From NCBI RefSeq assembly GCF_011947285.1, contig NZ_JAAOZT010000007.1, positions 186,001 through 250,000 on the forward strand: a stretch of DNA of 64,000 bases. The letters are read 5' to 3'. Shown here piece after piece: positions 25,053-34,797 of the stretch. Source of the DNA: Glaciimonas immobilis (GTDB taxonomy: Bacteria; Pseudomonadota; Gammaproteobacteria; Burkholderiales; Burkholderiaceae_D). Positions within the stretch are counted from its first letter, which is position 1. Every line of letters begins with the position of its first letter. A program made the position numbers and the translations under genes. The notes under the pieces are model-generated. The model did not search any database. It saw only the letters and a program-made list of their open reading frames with translations, and had not been told where the DNA came from.

Positions 25053-26896
25053 TGGCTATTCGTAACTCACAACCCGGTAGCTTCATTCCTACCGGGCTGA
25101 CGGATGCTATCGACCAAGATTCTTCATTTGCAGGTGCTTGCCAATCACTATCGAATCTGGTCTTTGACCGGCAGAACCGGGGCGCAGTAGTCGCGCGTCC
25201 CGGCGTGACAGCAGCAACGGCATTCCCCGGCTTCACATCCCCCGGTGTTATCTCGGTCATGATTGACGTCGGCTCGCGCATCTACGGAATGATCGCTACA
25301 GGTCGCAATGCTGCCTATGACGAGCCATTTTGCTATGACACGGTATCTGGCCTGTTCGTCACGATCAGCGACGTACTATCAACCAATGTGCCGACCACAC
25401 CACCAAGCACCGGTGCATGGTTGCCGCCAACGATGGATGTTATCGGGACCAAGATCATTGTCACGCATCAGGGATTTTCTGGCGCAAACTTCTTTGGCTG
25501 GTTCGATATATCTGGCTTTACCTCTGCGCCGACCGTTACGACTACTTCGGGCAGCAAGACATTAACCGCAGTCAGTACGACTACCGGTGCATCGGCGGGC
25601 ATGGCTGTCACTGGCGCAGGCATACCGGCTGGCAGTTATATCGTGTCAACCACCGCCAACACCATCACGCTCAATCAGGCGGCTACAGCAAGCGCCACGG
25701 TCGCAGCAGCGGTCACAGGCGGATCATTTGCAGCGCCTATGTGGTGCGCAGGCAATACGACCGTGAATGCCTTGCCATCGATTCCACTATGGGTCGTCCA
25801 ATTCTTCGGGCGGGCTTATTTCGGCTGCAAAAATGCGATTGTTTTCACTGACACGCTGTCAGCGACCACGATCAGCAATACGAATTTCACCAGCGCATTG
25901 ACGCTTGGCGACACGACTAGCACGACGGGTGCAGCAGGATTGCCATTCAACAATGGATCGTCCGGTATCCTGCAATCCCTGATCGTGTTCAAGGCGAACG
26001 CGATATATCAGGTGGTGGGCGATGTCACCGGTACCGGTACTACCGCGCTATCACTCAACACGATTTCGCAGAACGTGGGCTGCATCATGCCCCGGACCGC
26101 GCAGCCGACCATGTACGGCGTTCTGTTCATTGGCTCAGACGGACCGCGGCTCATTAACACCTCTGGCGCGCTCCAATATCTGACCAGCGAGCAATCTGGT
26201 ACGCCTGACATCGTTATCCCGTTTTCGAATGCGACAACACCATCAAGGGCATGCGCCGCATACAACAATGGCGTTTATCGGGTCGCACTCGATACCGTCT
26301 ATCGGAATTTGACCAATTCGTTTGCGTCGTTTCAAGCCGCGGACTTCTGGTATGACTTTCTCGTTAATCGGTGGAATGGCGCGCACTCGTTTCAGTATCA
26401 CTGCGTAGTTCCGGTTGGCGCTAGCTTCTATCTGTCCTCAAATACAAGCCCGGGCATCCTGTTCATAAGCCCGGTTGTAGGCTCGCCCAATTCGGCATAT
26501 TTGGACAACTCGGTGACCTATACCTGCACGCTGCTATCGGCCACCATGCCGGACGTAGCGCCAATGAGTCAAAAGGCCATCGTGGAATCGACGGTTGAAT
26601 TGTCGGGCGTTTCGTCGCAGGCGTCGTATGTCATCACGGCATACAACGACCAATACAGCCAACTATCCGTCAATACCGTAGTGCTGGGCGCAGGCGTCAT
26701 CAAGTGGGGCGCGGTCAAGTGGGGGCAGTCTGCATGGGCATCGTCCTATATCGGCACCCACCCGTATTCAATCCCCTGGTCGAATCCGATTGTCTTCAAA
26801 AAGCTGATTTATTCAATCACCGCACCCGCCGCGCAAAGCGTATCGATCCGGGAAACCGCATTTCGCTATCAAGTCCTTGGGTACACAAACGGATGA
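25052..26896 (+). CDS. Packaged-DNA stabilisation / tail hub protein (gp10-like)
   Basis: 614 aa, strand-rich. GSFIPTGL... RQNRGAVVARPGVTAAT at the N-terminus, FGRAYFGCKNAIVFTD in the middle and FWYDFLVNRWNG late fit the P22 gp10/T7 gp12-like nozzle family that closes the virion after packaging. Residues about 160-225 are a Thr/Ala-rich inserted module (GMAVTGAGIPAGSYIVST) common in phage virion proteins. The start overlaps the adaptor by one base. Confidence 0.75.
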   Translation: MAIRNSQPGSFIPTGLTDAIDQDSSFAGACQSLSNLVFDRQNRGAVVARPGVTAATAFPGFTSPGVISVMIDVGSRIYGMIATGRNAAYDEPFCYDTVSGLFVTISDVLSTNVPTTPPSTGAWLPPTMDVIGTKIIVTHQGFSGANFFGWFDISGFTSAPTVTTTSGSKTLTAVSTTTGASAGMAVTGAGIPAGSYIVSTTANTITLNQAATASATVAAAVTGGSFAAPMWCAGNTTVNALPSIPLWVVQFFGRAYFGCKNAIVFTDTLSATTISNTNFTSALTLGDTTSTTGAAGLPFNNGSSGILQSLIVFKANAIYQVVGDVTGTGTTALSLNTISQNVGCIMPRTAQPTMYGVLFIGSDGPRLINTSGALQYLTSEQSGTPDIVIPFSNATTPSRACAAYNNGVYRVALDTVYRNLTNSFASFQAADFWYDFLVNRWNGAHSFQYHCVVPVGASFYLSSNTSPGILFISPVVGSPNSAYLDNSVTYTCTLLSATMPDVAPMSQKAIVESTVELSGVSSQASYVITAYNDQYSQLSVNTVVLGAGVIKWGAVKWGQSAWASSYIGTHPYSIPWSNPIVFKKLIYSITAPAAQSVSIRETAFRYQVLGYTNG

Positions 26897-27324
26897 AATT
26901 AACAGTCACGTTTAACGGCTTCATGCGTAACAAGATAGTCCGTCTGGAAGAATCAATTCGCGGTCTTCCTCAAGTCGAATTACCTGTTACACACCACTTC
27001 TCAAAAGGGCTTTACGCCCGTGAGCTATTCATTCCAAAGGGTAGTGTTCTGGTGGGGAAGATCCACAAAGAGCAAAACCTAAACATCATTTCAAGCGGCG
27101 ACATATCGGTTCTTACCGACGATGGCGTGATGCGCCTAACAGCGCCATCAACCATCGTTTCTCCGCCCGGCACAAAGCGCGTCGGATACGCCCACGAAGA
27201 CACGGTATGGATCACGATCCACGCGACCGAAGAAACCGATCTGGAAAAGATTGAACGGCAAGTAATTGCGCAGACATTTCAAGAGTTTCTTGACTACACA
27301 AAATCATTAAAATTGGAAGGCTGA
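26893..27324 (+). CDS. Cupin-like phage tail-region protein, 143 aa
   Basis: ATG 26893 overlaps the gp10-like stop (ATGA). The pattern LYARELFIPKGSVLVGKIHKEQNLNI...SVLTDDG...PSTIVSPPGTKRVGYAHEDTVW is a double-stranded beta-helix (cupin) arrangement with His residues that could hold a metal. Similar small cupin-like proteins occur in podovirus tail modules; the function is not known. Confidence 0.7.
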   Translation: MKLTVTFNGFMRNKIVRLEESIRGLPQVELPVTHHFSKGLYARELFIPKGSVLVGKIHKEQNLNIISSGDISVLTDDGVMRLTAPSTIVSPPGTKRVGYAHEDTVWITIHATEETDLEKIERQVIAQTFQEFLDYTKSLKLEG

Positions 27325-27326
27325 AT

Positions 27327-28361
27327 ATGGCATGGGTCAATGTAGCAGGCGCAGCAGTCGGCGTTATTGGCAGTTCGGTACTTGGTGGCGGGTCATCGGG
27401 TGGCAGTTCGGGCGGTAGCTCAAACGCCTATATCCCGACCAATCAAGCGGGAATGGATCAGAACTTCCAGACCAACTACAACGCTTACGGAAGCACCTTA
27501 AACAATCTGCAAGGCCAAACAGCACCGGCGGCGCAGCAAACGTTTCAAGGCCAATACAATAACCCGTATGCCGGTCAGATGATGGCAGGCGCGAATCAAT
27601 CGGGTCAGGCTTACGGTCAGCAGGCACTGGCAGCGGGCCAGCAGTCAGCGCAATCTTATGGCGCGGCCAATGCAATTTATCAGCAGGCATTCGATCCACA
27701 GCAAGCGCTCTACAACCAGCAATCGCAGCAACTTAACGATAGCACCAACGCGGCACAATATGCGCGTGGAGTGAGTATGACGCCCTATGGTGCGTCGGTA
27801 TCGGCGAATGCCATGGGTAACTTTCAGAACAATTGGCAGAATCAACAATTGTCGCGGGAGGCGCAGGGTATTGGTGCGATGAATAACGCCAATCAGGCGG
27901 GTGCATCGCTTGGCGCTGATTCGGCAAGCATGTACGGTCAATCTGGGCAAGTTCCTTACGGTGCGCAGAATAGCATTTTCACCGATCAAAATTCAGCTAT
28001 TCAAAATCTGTACGGGAACTATCAGCCTTATATGCAGGGCAATGATCAACTTCAATCCAACGCGCTCACTTACATGAATGGCGGTTCGGCAGCACAAAAT
28101 CAGGCATTCAAGCAAAACCAGATTGGGCAACAAAATCTATCCAATACCATTGCTTCGGCGGGGCAGGCCGGTATGCAGGCGATGAATGCGTGGAACGGTA
28201 GCGGCAATAGTTTCAGCAATGGATGGAATTCCAATGTCACCAATGCTACGCCATCAGGATCGACTTCTTATGGCGATGGAAGCGGGTCCGGCATGAATGC
28301 CACTGATTATGGGCTGAATAAATATAACGGATATGCCGACGGCAGCGGAGGAGGAAGGTAA
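27327..28361 (+). CDS. Ejection protein 1 (P22 gp7-like position), Gln/Asn/Ser-rich
   Basis: 344 aa, with an N-terminal hydrophobic Gly-rich segment (about 3-22) and a long low-complexity Q/N/A/S/Y-rich body with no charge clusters. Composition and location after the nozzle genes fit internal virion proteins ejected with DNA. Start follows GGAAGGCTGAAT. Confidence 0.65.
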   Translation: MAWVNVAGAAVGVIGSSVLGGGSSGGSSGGSSNAYIPTNQAGMDQNFQTNYNAYGSTLNNLQGQTAPAAQQTFQGQYNNPYAGQMMAGANQSGQAYGQQALAAGQQSAQSYGAANAIYQQAFDPQQALYNQQSQQLNDSTNAAQYARGVSMTPYGASVSANAMGNFQNNWQNQQLSREAQGIGAMNNANQAGASLGADSASMYGQSGQVPYGAQNSIFTDQNSAIQNLYGNYQPYMQGNDQLQSNALTYMNGGSAAQNQAFKQNQIGQQNLSNTIASAGQAGMQAMNAWNGSGNSFSNGWNSNVTNATPSGSTSYGDGSGSGMNATDYGLNKYNGYADGSGGGR

Positions 28362-30037
28362 TGAATCTGATTAATGGATTGGGTGCTATCGGATCGTTCG
28401 CCCAAGGAACGCGTGATTACGAACTTTACGACCGGAAAAAGCAGGCTGACGCGCAAAGCTATGCGATCAATCAGATGGCCTTTCAACAGGCGCAGAAGAA
28501 GAATCAGGATCAGATCGGAATTGACGGTGGATACCTTGACATTAACTCGTCTGAATTCCAGGATTGGATTGCAAAAAATGGGATACCCAAGCCGCCTGTA
28601 AGGCCACAAGACCCAATCCCACCTTCGACGGGCGATGCATCTACCGCCGCTATTGCAACGGCCCCGCAGCCCCAGCCAGCGCAGGCGCAATTTCAGCCGC
28701 CCCAAGGCCATCAGAATAATCAATTGATGGACGGACTGAAAATGCGCGCTGACAAGTTGCAAACTATTCAAGACCCGCGTGAGCGTCAGTCTTTTATCAA
28801 TTCCGTGTTCGGCAACATTAACGCCATTCCGAACCCGCAGCAGCGCAATCAAATGGGGCAGATGTGGAACAACGTCGCCATGCAATCGCAGCAAGCGCCG
28901 CAGGGTCAAGGTCAGCCGATGCAGGGTCAAGGTCAGCCCGCGCCAATCGCGCCTTATCAGTCGATGGCAAATGCAGGCCAAGCAGCAGTACCCGACCAGG
29001 CGCAAATCGCCGCGCCGCCGAAGATGAATCTTGATGAGGCAGTTAAATTCTTGAGAAGCAAAGGCAAGGATGACAGTCAAATAGTCGCTATTCTGGACAA
29101 GAATACAGCTCGGCTCTCTGCGGAGGGGCAGCAGCGGCTAGCTGTGATTAAAGAGCAAGAGTTGAGTGACTATCACAAGGGAGTAAATCGCATTAAGGAA
29201 GAAAAATTAGCCCAAGATGCGCCTCTCACTAAAGCTAAAACCGATAACTATATCGGCCTCACGGATGACCGGCCACTTAGGACGAAGGCGATACAAGATA
29301 ACGTAAGCGCTAGGGCATCGGCGGGCGGCAGTAGGCTGTCAGAGGCCCAAAATGAGGCTCTGTTTGGGGTAAATGGAGCGGTAGCGCAGGGAAAGATAGA
29401 CCCAAACCGCATCAACAGCAGGACAGATAGGATGTTTGCGGATGCCTTTATCAAAAACCCTAATGCTGACTTTGCCAAGATTTCAGCGGACATCAACTTA
29501 AGCAGAAATCCCGGCTTCCGTCAAAAGGCAATGACCGCCGAAGTACTGCCTGAGATCATGCAAAATATGGTTGATTCAGGCAAGAAAATAGGATTTAGCG
29601 ACATAAAAACCATTGGAAAAATGCAGGCATGGGTTAAGGGAGAGACAAACGACCCTGACATGACCGAATACATGGTTCAGCGGAATGACGCGCTAATGAC
29701 CATAGCGGGCGTAATGCGTGGCGCAGGAATGACCGACATGGCCCATCACGCAGAAACGGAAGTGTCATCTCCAACAATGTCACCTGCTGCGCTGGATGCT
29801 TGGATGAAGGGTCAAATGAAATCTCTTGAGCCGCGACTGAAACTAAATCGTGAAATCATTAAAAACAAGCCGTCACAAGGGGCTGATGCATCCAGCGCGC
29901 CTAAATCGACATCGGGTACTGCCTCGACAATTGTGCTTTCTAGCGCATCAGAACTTCAAGCCGCAATCAAGTCAGGCAAGTTAAAAAAAGGCGATACGTT
30001 CAATGATCCAAACGGCAATCCTCATACGGTGAACTAA
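28361..30037 (+). CDS. Ejection protein 2, large internal virion protein
   Basis: 558 aa. N-terminal LINGLGAIGSFAQG, a Pro/Gln-rich linker (about 80-220 with short QGQGQP repeats), then a helical charged C-terminal half (EIMQNMVDSGKKIGF; QRNDALMTIAGVMRGAG). It overlaps both neighbours by one base, as expected for the middle of a three-gene ejection set. Confidence 0.65.
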   Translation: MNLINGLGAIGSFAQGTRDYELYDRKKQADAQSYAINQMAFQQAQKKNQDQIGIDGGYLDINSSEFQDWIAKNGIPKPPVRPQDPIPPSTGDASTAAIATAPQPQPAQAQFQPPQGHQNNQLMDGLKMRADKLQTIQDPRERQSFINSVFGNINAIPNPQQRNQMGQMWNNVAMQSQQAPQGQGQPMQGQGQPAPIAPYQSMANAGQAAVPDQAQIAAPPKMNLDEAVKFLRSKGKDDSQIVAILDKNTARLSAEGQQRLAVIKEQELSDYHKGVNRIKEEKLAQDAPLTKAKTDNYIGLTDDRPLRTKAIQDNVSARASAGGSRLSEAQNEALFGVNGAVAQGKIDPNRINSRTDRMFADAFIKNPNADFAKISADINLSRNPGFRQKAMTAEVLPEIMQNMVDSGKKIGFSDIKTIGKMQAWVKGETNDPDMTEYMVQRNDALMTIAGVMRGAGMTDMAHHAETEVSSPTMSPAALDAWMKGQMKSLEPRLKLNREIIKNKPSQGADASSAPKSTSGTASTIVLSSASELQAAIKSGKLKKGDTFNDPNGNPHTVN

Positions 30038-32043
30038 TGGCAGATTATGACTTCGGAAGTTTAGCTACTGCGGCGAAGAAAGATACCCCTACCAAGGGCT
30101 ATGATTTTGGCGGATTGGCGTCACCAGTAAAGTCGGTTGGTGAAAATTTTCAGCCCAAAAAAACAGGTGGTCTTGCCGACCAAATCCCTACCGGCGGATA
30201 CCCCAAGGCACCGGAACCAAATCAAGAAAAAGCCGGTGAGTATGATCGGATGATAGATGCCGCAAGCGCTGGCATGATGGCGGTTCCAATTGTCGGTGGA
30301 GCGGCTGGACTTGCCTTAAAGGGGATGGGTAAGGCTCCAATGATCGCCGAAGGTATCGGTAAATATACTAGACCGATACTCGAAAGCGCAATTCCACTTA
30401 CGGGCCGCGCTTTAGCTGGACTTGGCATTTCTGGCGCTGCCGCTGGCGTCGGCGGGGAGTTGGCGCGGTCCTCCGCTGAAAAATCAGGGGCAAGTAAGGA
30501 CGTGCAAAACCTTGCTGAAATGGGCGGCGGCATGGCGCCGGGCGCAATTGGCCTTGGTGCTCGGGAGCTGGTTAGAGGCGGAAAAAATGCCATGGCCAAT
30601 AGCATGAAATCCATCTTTGACCGACCATTTGCCAGAGAGGGTGCTGAGCTATCAAAAAGCACAGGGATACGCCTGACGCCGGGGCAGGAGTCCGGACATC
30701 AAGGAATTTCTCTTGGCGAGAACTCGGCGCGGCAATCCTTTGTCACGTCCGATAAGGTGCTGAAAGCCGATCAAGAGCAGGCGCAGCAGGCCATTGCTGC
30801 CGTTAAAAAGATCGCAGATGGTATTAGCGCGCAAGATTTAAGTAAAGCGGGGATCGGTGAGCGACTGCAAACTGCCATGAATAATGCAGTAGAAAATATC
30901 GCCAAAGTCAGGAAATCAACGGGCGATAAGGACTACGCTGAGGTACGCGCCCTTGCCAATGGAAAGCCGGTTATCCCCTATAACAATGTGACCAAGGAAT
31001 TACAGGCGATCATTGAGGAAAATACAGGCGTCGTATCGGCCGACGCAAGGAAAATAGTTTCGCAGGCAAAGAGTCAGCTTGCCGAAATGATGGAAACGCA
31101 AGAGCCTAGCAAAATACTAAATGCAAACGGCAAGATTCCGCCGCCGCCAAAGCCCCTCCCAAAAGTTGATGATGTTGAAACGGCGCGCCGAAACAGAAGC
31201 TCATGGAGTAAAGCCGCTCGCGGGCAAGGAGATATTTTTACCGATGTCAGCCCTGATGCAAACCGGGTCGTTGCGTCACGTCTGGCGCGCGCCATTGGAA
31301 AGGATTTCGAGGAAGCATCAAGCGCAAAAACGCCATTTGCTGATGCGCTGAAAAAAGCCAATAAGAATTATGCCGACTACTCCGACTCAATCACGTACGT
31401 CAATAATTCTTCACTCGGTAAATTATTGGGCATTGAGACTACCGACGCCGGGGTTACTGGCGCTATCAGCAATACAATCTCCGGCGAGAAGGTCGCACAA
31501 CGATTCCTGGCGATGCAGCCAAGTGAGGCCAAGACCGTTGCAAACATTCTGAAACAACACGCGCCAGATGTTTTGCAGGAATCGAAGTCGTATATCGTGC
31601 GCGATGCTCTTAAAAAAGGCTTGGACGTACCGATCAGCAAAGGCGCTAATGCGATTCCGCTGAGCTATAACAAGGTCATTAAGGGGCTTCCCGACAATGA
31701 ATATTTGGAGGCGGTCGGCTTCACCCATAAAGAGGTTCTGGAAATAAACAATGTATCGAAAGCCATGCAGCGCAGTGGCGACAGGTCAGGCATGAACTTT
31801 TCCGGAACTGCGCCAATGAATCACTTTATTGAAATGCTTGGGACTCTTACGGGCGGAACTAAAAAGATACTGAGTACCGCCGCTCAAGTCACCGTATTGA
31901 ACAAGATCGCTTCAGCCATGACCAAAAAGGAGGGCAGAGAAGCATTAATGACGATTGCAAAATTCGACCCGAGAAAACAGGCAAGTAGGGAAATTACCAA
32001 GGCGGTCACCATCATCAACGCAGAGAATACGGATAACAAATGA
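30037..32043 (+). CDS. Ejection protein 3 / DNA-transfer protein (P22 gp16-like position)
   Basis: 668 aa. It begins with short YDFGSLA/YDFGGLA repeats, has a glycine/alanine-rich membrane-like region at about 70-150 (AGMMAVPIVGGAAGLALKG; ALAGLGISGAAAGVGGE), then a long helical C-terminus. The membrane-like segment would suit a DNA translocation channel across the inner membrane. The assignment rests on order and composition, not on a specific motif. Confidence 0.62.
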   Translation: MADYDFGSLATAAKKDTPTKGYDFGGLASPVKSVGENFQPKKTGGLADQIPTGGYPKAPEPNQEKAGEYDRMIDAASAGMMAVPIVGGAAGLALKGMGKAPMIAEGIGKYTRPILESAIPLTGRALAGLGISGAAAGVGGELARSSAEKSGASKDVQNLAEMGGGMAPGAIGLGARELVRGGKNAMANSMKSIFDRPFAREGAELSKSTGIRLTPGQESGHQGISLGENSARQSFVTSDKVLKADQEQAQQAIAAVKKIADGISAQDLSKAGIGERLQTAMNNAVENIAKVRKSTGDKDYAEVRALANGKPVIPYNNVTKELQAIIEENTGVVSADARKIVSQAKSQLAEMMETQEPSKILNANGKIPPPPKPLPKVDDVETARRNRSSWSKAARGQGDIFTDVSPDANRVVASRLARAIGKDFEEASSAKTPFADALKKANKNYADYSDSITYVNNSSLGKLLGIETTDAGVTGAISNTISGEKVAQRFLAMQPSEAKTVANILKQHAPDVLQESKSYIVRDALKKGLDVPISKGANAIPLSYNKVIKGLPDNEYLEAVGFTHKEVLEINNVSKAMQRSGDRSGMNFSGTAPMNHFIEMLGTLTGGTKKILSTAAQVTVLNKIASAMTKKEGREALMTIAKFDPRKQASREITKAVTIINAENTDNK

Positions 32044-33347
32044 ATATTTTGCTTATTGATGTTGGTGGAAATTTTCTCGACTTGGCACTGAAATGCAAAA
32101 ATGCCGGACATGCCGTTAAATGGTTTTTAGCTCCCGACAAGAGCGGCAAGCGCCTGCCTATCGGTGATGGGCTGGGGATTGAGCGAATCTACGACTGGAA
32201 AAAGTGGATGCGATGGGGGGAGGTCATTATTACTTCCGACAATACCCGTTACATCGCCATGCTGGAGCCGTACCGGAAATATGGGTATCCGATCTTCGGT
32301 TGCAACATGGCCGGGGCTGAAATGGAATTGGATCGCAGCGTCGGACAAAAGGTTTTCAAGGATCACGGCGTGCAGATCATGGATTACAAGACATTCCATG
32401 ATTACGATTCCGCCGAAGCCTTTGTAAAAAAGACGATGAAGAGGTACGTCAGCAAGCCATCTGCTGACGTGGACAAGGCATTGAGCTATGTTTCTAAGTC
32501 GCCCGCCGATATGATCGCCATGCTGCGCAGATGGAAGAAGATAGGTCGGGCCAAGGCTCCGTTCATCTTGCAAGAATTCCGTCCAGGCATTGAGCTTGCC
32601 GTAGGTGGTTGGATCGGACCGAAGGGATTCAGCGGCGCGCTCAATATCAACATCGAAAACAAGAAGTTTTTGAACGGCGACTTGGGTTGCAATACTGGCG
32701 AGCAAGGGACCACCATCATCCCTATCAAGACGGATAAGCTCGCCAAAGAGGTTCTGTTCCCGTGCACCGAACACCTGATGAAGATCGGCTATGTCGGCTA
32801 TGTTGACGTGGCGGTCATTATCGACAAGGACGGAGCTTGGCCGCTGGAGTGGACCATGCGCTATGGCTACCCGCACTCGCAAATTATTTCCACGCTGAAC
32901 AAGGGCGACCCTGTTACATGGATTGCCGACCTGATGCATGGGTATGACTCGCTGGAATTGACGCAGCAGGTCGTCAGTGGCGTGGTTGTCACCATGGGAG
33001 ACTTTCCCTATAACAACATACCTCGGGAGCAGTTGTGCGGCGTGCCGATCTATTGCGATACCTCGGACGAGAATTTGCACCCTTGCGAGATTATGGCGGG
33101 GACCGCGCCGACTATGGCTGGCAATAAGGTGGTGGACTTGCCTTGCTGGACATCGGCGGGTAATTATTTATTTGTCGCCACCGGTGTCGCCCCTACCATT
33201 TCTGGTTCGCTGAAGCGCGCCTACGAAACCATAGAAAAGGTGGAGGTGCCAAATTCCATTGGCTACCGCACGGATATTACCGCCAAGTTCAAAAAGCAAC
33301 TTCCAGAGTTGCAGAAAATGGGCTATGCCACAGGACTGACCTACTAA
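32040..33347 (+). CDS. ATP-grasp enzyme resembling PurD (phosphoribosylglycinamide synthetase)
   Basis: 435 aa. It opens with a Rossmann-like MNILLIDVGGNFLDLALKCKNAGH strand-turn-helix, has a central ATP-grasp-like region (FILQEFRPGIELAVGGWI, about 178-195; YVGYVDVAVIIDKDG, about 253-267; LEWTMRYGYP, about 271-280), and a C-terminal PurD-like domain. PurD ligates glycine to phosphoribosylamine, but this protein lies among virion genes and overlaps the ejection gene, so it more probably modifies a phage product or peptide. Substrate unknown. Confidence 0.75.
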   Translation: MNILLIDVGGNFLDLALKCKNAGHAVKWFLAPDKSGKRLPIGDGLGIERIYDWKKWMRWGEVIITSDNTRYIAMLEPYRKYGYPIFGCNMAGAEMELDRSVGQKVFKDHGVQIMDYKTFHDYDSAEAFVKKTMKRYVSKPSADVDKALSYVSKSPADMIAMLRRWKKIGRAKAPFILQEFRPGIELAVGGWIGPKGFSGALNINIENKKFLNGDLGCNTGEQGTTIIPIKTDKLAKEVLFPCTEHLMKIGYVGYVDVAVIIDKDGAWPLEWTMRYGYPHSQIISTLNKGDPVTWIADLMHGYDSLELTQQVVSGVVVTMGDFPYNNIPREQLCGVPIYCDTSDENLHPCEIMAGTAPTMAGNKVVDLPCWTSAGNYLFVATGVAPTISGSLKRAYETIEKVEVPNSIGYRTDITAKFKKQLPELQKMGYATGLTY

Positions 33348-33366
33348 CCGCTCCGGCGGTTTTTTT
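33347..33366 (+). terminator. Intrinsic terminator
   Basis: ACCGC-TCCG-GCGGT hairpin directly after the ATP-grasp stop, followed by six T. Confidence 0.8.
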
Positions 33367-33384
33367 ACGCCCAAAGGAAAATAA

Positions 33385-34194
33385 ATGACAGCAATTGTAA
33401 GTCTTCCGCTGACGAATCAACTCACGAACGGCACGACGAATGACGCTTCGCAGGTCATGGCCGACCTGAATCAGATCGCCAATAACGTCAATTCATACGC
33501 CGCGCCGCTCGACTCGCCGACGTTCATCAACACACCGCGGGCGCCAACTCAGGCATCTGGCGATAGCACTACCTTGCTGGCGACCACAGCCTTTGTCATT
33601 GGGCAAGCTGGTACAGCCTTACCAACTATGGATGGAGCGGCAGCGGTCGGATCCAGCAATCTATACGCCCATCAAGATCACGTACATCCAAGCGATACTT
33701 CGCGTCAGGCTGCGCTTGGCTATGCACCCGTTAATCGCGCGGGAGATTTAGTTAGCGGCACTCTTACCGTAGCTATAGATGGTCAAGTTGGCTATACAAC
33801 TGCCGCACTAAGGGCTGTAACAGCTAGTCCATCGGCTGGAAATGCGATTGTCTCACTAACGACTTCTGGCGATGAGGGAGTTTCAATCACAAAGGTTCGT
33901 GGCGCTATCGGGCTATCAATTTTCAATGGATCAAATGCTCTTGACCCCTTATCTGTTGCGCAAGCATCTCTATCCACTCACGCGCTAACACTTGGGCAGG
34001 CTAATTCCCTTTACGTAACTCCTGCGCAAATTATCGCGTCAGGTTCCATTGGCTCATACGCTATCAGCTCAAATTACTCCGGCGCGCCCGGACTATCTGG
34101 AACGTGGCAGTCCAGAGGTTACGCATACGATTACGGCTCTGGCACCGATGGTAATCCCTATACAGAACACACACTTTTTCAGAGGATTGCCTAA
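33385..34194 (+). CDS. Tail fibre protein
   Basis: 269 aa with collar-like repeats typical of fibres: ASQVMADLNQIANNVNSYA at about 20-40, PTFINTPRAPTQA...TTLLATTAFV (about 45-72) and HQDHVHPSDTSRQAALGYAPVNRAGD (about 95-120). AAAGGAAAATAA ribosome-binding site. It starts the adsorption cluster and abuts the assembly chaperone by one base. Confidence 0.82.
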   Translation: MTAIVSLPLTNQLTNGTTNDASQVMADLNQIANNVNSYAAPLDSPTFINTPRAPTQASGDSTTLLATTAFVIGQAGTALPTMDGAAAVGSSNLYAHQDHVHPSDTSRQAALGYAPVNRAGDLVSGTLTVAIDGQVGYTTAALRAVTASPSAGNAIVSLTTSGDEGVSITKVRGAIGLSIFNGSNALDPLSVAQASLSTHALTLGQANSLYVTPAQIIASGSIGSYAISSNYSGAPGLSGTWQSRGYAYDYGSGTDGNPYTEHTLFQRIA

Positions 34195-34766
34195 TGAGTG
34201 ATTTCACTTACTCGGACGTTAAAAGTCCGGTGCAGATTTCAGCAGGCATTTCTTGCTGGGTCAAGTTCAATGCGTTCTCTGGCTACGTTCAATTTCTGGC
34301 GACGTCGAACGATCCTGAGTTACACGGACAGCAAATTTACAGCGAGTGTATAGCTGGGAAGTGGGGCGCTATATTACTCCCGACCGATGCGCAACTTCTA
34401 GCCGCTGCACAGTCCACGCAGATTGCTTTGCTGTCAACGGCCTGCCAAACGGCAATTACCGCTGGCTTTACCTCGTCGGCACTCGGGACCGCTTATACGT
34501 ACCCGTCCAAGCCGACCGATCAGGCCAATTTGAGCGCTTCAGTGGTTTCGTCCTTGATCCCAGGGAATGCTTCTGGCTGGACGACGCCGCTTTGGTGCGT
34601 GAGCGCGGGCGCGTGGGCGATGGTCCCGCATACCGCTACGCAGACACAGGTGGTGGGGCAGGATTGTAAGGTGGTGGTGCTTGCGTTCATGGCTAAAAAT
34701 CTCACGCTCGCCGGGCAGGTGATGGCCGCAACGACCGTGGCAGCAGTTAAGTCCGTCGTTTGGTAA
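34194..34766 (+). CDS. Tail fibre assembly/attachment protein, DUF4376-like
   Basis: 190 aa. After a strand-rich N-terminus, the second half (about 80-175) with LLSTACQTAITAGFTSSALGTAYTYPS... QANL matches the DUF4376 pattern found at the end of tail-fibre assembly proteins. It would fold or cap the upstream fibre. One-base overlap with the fibre gene. Confidence 0.75.
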   Translation: MSDFTYSDVKSPVQISAGISCWVKFNAFSGYVQFLATSNDPELHGQQIYSECIAGKWGAILLPTDAQLLAAAQSTQIALLSTACQTAITAGFTSSALGTAYTYPSKPTDQANLSASVVSSLIPGNASGWTTPLWCVSAGAWAMVPHTATQTQVVGQDCKVVVLAFMAKNLTLAGQVMAATTVAAVKSVVW

Positions 34767-34797
34767 TTTTTATTTAATCAATTTACAAGGTGGAAAA

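Noticed and set aside
28307-29080. 257 aa minus-strand frame opposite ejection genes
   Set aside because: Low-complexity Leu/Arg product mirroring the Gln-rich sense strand.
32127-33080. 317 aa minus-strand frame opposite the ATP-grasp gene
   Set aside because: No ribosome-binding site or domain; long antisense frames are expected in GC-rich coding DNA.
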